Source: a bacterium (GTDB lineage: Bacteria > Pseudomonadota > Alphaproteobacteria > Rhizobiales > Aestuariivirgaceae). Taken from it: 64,000 nt of DNA. Where the stretch lies: NCBI GenBank assembly GCA_022842165.1, contig JALHQC010000014.1:21287-85286 (forward strand). Reading direction: 5' to 3'. Positions 62,459 to 64,000 of this stretch are shown here, piece by piece. How positions within the stretch are numbered: the stretch's first letter is position 1; every line of letters begins with the position of its first letter. Made by a program: the position numbers and the translations under genes. Below the pieces are notes generated by a model. The model was not told the origin of the DNA, did not search any database, and saw nothing but the letters and a program-made list of their open reading frames with translations.

Positions 62459-63081
62459 CAGCGTCCGTTGCCGGCCGCCGGGAGCGGCGGCGCCAGCTTC
62501 ATGCTGTCATCGACATAGGCTTCGATGTGGCCGATCACCCCGTCCGCATCCATCGTATCGTTCGAGCGCGCACGGCGGAGCCACGCCCCGTCGATCATGA
62601 TGGCGATCGACAGCGCGATAACCCGCGCCTCGGCGTTGCCGGTCAATTGCTTCAGCGCGTGATGGAGATTGCTGGCGCGCCTGCCGTCGGCCGCCCGCTG
62701 CAGGCGGCCGAATTCCGGGTGCTGGCCCGCCAGCGCGTAATAGCTGAGCCAGGCCCGCGCGATGTCGAGCGTGAAGATATCCGCCGGAAAATGCCCGGCG
62801 ATGACGGCGCTCACCCGCTCGCGCGGCGAGGCGGCGGCCCTCAGCCGCCGCAGCGTTTCCGCCATGACGCTGAACACCGACTTGCGCATCACCGCGGCCA
62901 GCAGCTCGTCCTTGCTCCTGAAGTAATAGTTCACGATGCCGTGCGACATGCCGGCGCGCTCGCCGATCCGCGCCATGGTCATCCCCTGCATACCGTGTTC
63001 GAGAAAAGTGAGATAGGCCGCTTCCACCAGATCCCGGCGGCGGATGGTCTCGATGCTGGTGCGAACAATGCGATTGGCCAT
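62455..63081 (-). CDS. TetR-family regulator, BetI-like
   Basis: 208 aa from ATG at 63081. The HTH sequence is MTMARIGERAGMSHGIVNYYFRSKDELLAAV (cut in two: MTMARIGERAGMSHG and IVNYYFRSKDELL). The BetI-type C-terminal domain (ALKQLTGNAEARVIALSIAI and IDGAWLRR) follows. BetI regulates choline/glycine-betaine uptake in relatives; no bet genes are seen here. It diverges from a DMT transporter gene. Confidence 0.88.
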   Translation of the reverse strand: MANRIVRTSIETIRRRDLVEAAYLTFLEHGMQGMTMARIGERAGMSHGIVNYYFRSKDELLAAVMRKSVFSVMAETLRRLRAAASPRERVSAVIAGHFPADIFTLDIARAWLSYYALAGQHPEFGRLQRAADGRRASNLHHALKQLTGNAEARVIALSIAIMIDGAWLRRARSNDTMDADGVIGHIEAYVDDSMKLAPPLPAAGNGRC

Positions 63082-63263
63082 GCCCAATTGCTAGCCAATC
63101 GGTGGTCCGGGCACAAGACAGAATATAGACCCAACGTCATTATTTTGCAACCCTGCGCTTTGAATGCGAGTGGACATGCCGGGCTGTCCGCGTCAGGCCG
63201 GCCCTGCGCGGCGGAGGCTTGCCGGGCCCCGTTCTTTGCGCCAAGACAAGACCAGAAACGGGA

Positions 63264-64000
63264 ATGAAGTCGGCGGTGATGGAAAATGGCGGCGGCAAGG
63301 CCGATCGGCGGGTTCTGCTGCCGTCACTCGCCGTGGCGCTGTGCGGCGCGGCCTGGGGCGGCTTCTGGTATCCGCTACGCTGGCTCGAGACGCAGGGAAT
63401 CGGCGGCGCCTGGGTCAGCGTCATCTTCTTCGCCGTCGCGGCCATCACGCCGCTGCCCTGGTTGTTGCGGCGCGCGGCATGGCAGGGCTTTGGCAGCGCG
63501 CTGCTGAACGGCACCCTGCTGGGGCTGGCCTTCACGCTCTATACGGTCAGCCTGGTGATGACCGATGTCATCCACGCCATTCTGCTGTTCTACCTGACGC
63601 CGGTGTGGAGCACGCTGGCGGGTCTTGCCTTCCTCGGCGAACGCCTGACCTTCAGCCGCGGGCTGGCGATGGCCCTGGGCTTTGCCGGCATGGCGCTGAT
63701 CCTCGGCTTCGAGCACGGCCTGCCGCTGCCGCGCAACTGGGGCGACTGGCTGGCGCTGGCCAGCGGCATGCTGTGGGCGGCCGGAACGCTGCGCAGCTTC
63801 CGCTACCCCTCGACGGGCGTGTCGCTTCCGGTCTTCAGCTTCAGCCTGGGCGGGCTTGGCGCGTCTCTGGCAATCGTTGCCATTGCCGCAGCCCTGTCCT
63901 CGCCGATCGGCCATCTCGCCAATCTCGCCAGTGCCTTGCCCTGGGCCATCCTCTTCGCGCTGATCCTCTTCGTGCCGCCCAACTTCATGGTGCTGTGGGC
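63264..64000 (+). CDS. DMT-superfamily (EamA-type) transporter, 5' part (runs off the right edge)
   Basis: Starts MKSAVMENGGGKADRRVLLP from ATG at 63264; ATG at 63279 is the alternative. 245 codons are visible with about seven to eight hydrophobic helices and the first EamA repeat LLFYLTPVWSTLAGLAFLGE. Divergent from the BetI-like gene, which may regulate it. Not closely related to the DMT protein at 841-1704. Confidence 0.88.
   Translation, partial: MKSAVMENGGGKADRRVLLPSLAVALCGAAWGGFWYPLRWLETQGIGGAWVSVIFFAVAAITPLPWLLRRAAWQGFGSALLNGTLLGLAFTLYTVSLVMTDVIHAILLFYLTPVWSTLAGLAFLGERLTFSRGLAMALGFAGMALILGFEHGLPLPRNWGDWLALASGMLWAAGTLRSFRYPSTGVSLPVFSFSLGGLGASLAIVAIAAALSSPIGHLANLASALPWAILFALILFVPPNFMVLW

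Overview
The window is a GC-rich, densely coded stretch of an alphaproteobacterial chromosome. The order rpmH-rnpA-yidC-engB-argB-nucleotidase, dapD/dapE/truA/fmt/def and ffs-dnaX-ybaB-recR, together with a zeta-type DUF1476 protein and a speF-type leader, points to the Hyphomicrobiales (Rhizobiales). I could not place it below that level. Both ends cut a gene: glgP on the left and a DMT permease on the right.

Region 1 (1-11.8 kb) is mostly metabolism and translation: truncated glgP, a DMT exporter, L-serine dehydratase, a DmdC-like acyl-CoA dehydrogenase, pgi, then pheT, pheS, rplT and rpmI read leftwards. A DUF559 (Vsr-like) nuclease gene bracketed by two double-hairpin palindromic repeats sits between pheS and pheT. 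Region 2 (11.8-19 kb) holds an OmpR-type two-component pair with a PepSY-like protein, placed between infC and rpmI, and a tightly overlapping unit of TVP38-like membrane protein, flavin disulfide oxidoreductase and sensor kinase. Region 3 (19-34.5 kb) is core housekeeping: rpmH, rnpA, yidC, engB, argB, lysine biosynthesis (dapD, dapE), tRNA and start-Met processing (truA, fmt, def), SRP RNA, dnaX, ybaB, recR, and a Tad-like von Willebrand protein.

Region 4 (34.5-41 kb) carries rmuC, pip, mscL, an aminotransferase, a strongly structured small-RNA candidate resembling AbcR, and a DUF4112/small membrane protein/DUF1476 operon. A 41-aa ORF lies behind a leader whose hairpin covers its ribosome-binding site.

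Region 5 (41-64 kb) is accessory metabolism: an MttB-family methyltransferase, a LysR regulator and a complete TRAP transporter; ornithine decarboxylase behind a speF-like leader; a ynjB-C-D-F set (uncharacterised ABC importer plus CDP-alcohol phosphatidyltransferase); an operon of ROK regulator, vanadium haloperoxidase and CRTAC1-type protein, divergent from a xylF-xylH-ATPase-sugar kinase operon; and a hemerythrin-like gene behind a perfect FNR/FixK box.

Two families of intergenic palindromes are scattered through the window: family A at 9.4, 9.9, 22.0 and 27.7 kb, and family B at 5.1, 6.9 and 47.4 kb. I saw no CRISPR array, tRNA, rRNA, prophage or classical transposase. Start codons were chosen from ribosome-binding sites, overlaps with the upstream stop, and the family's usual N-terminus. 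All family assignments come from reading the sequence, without database searches.
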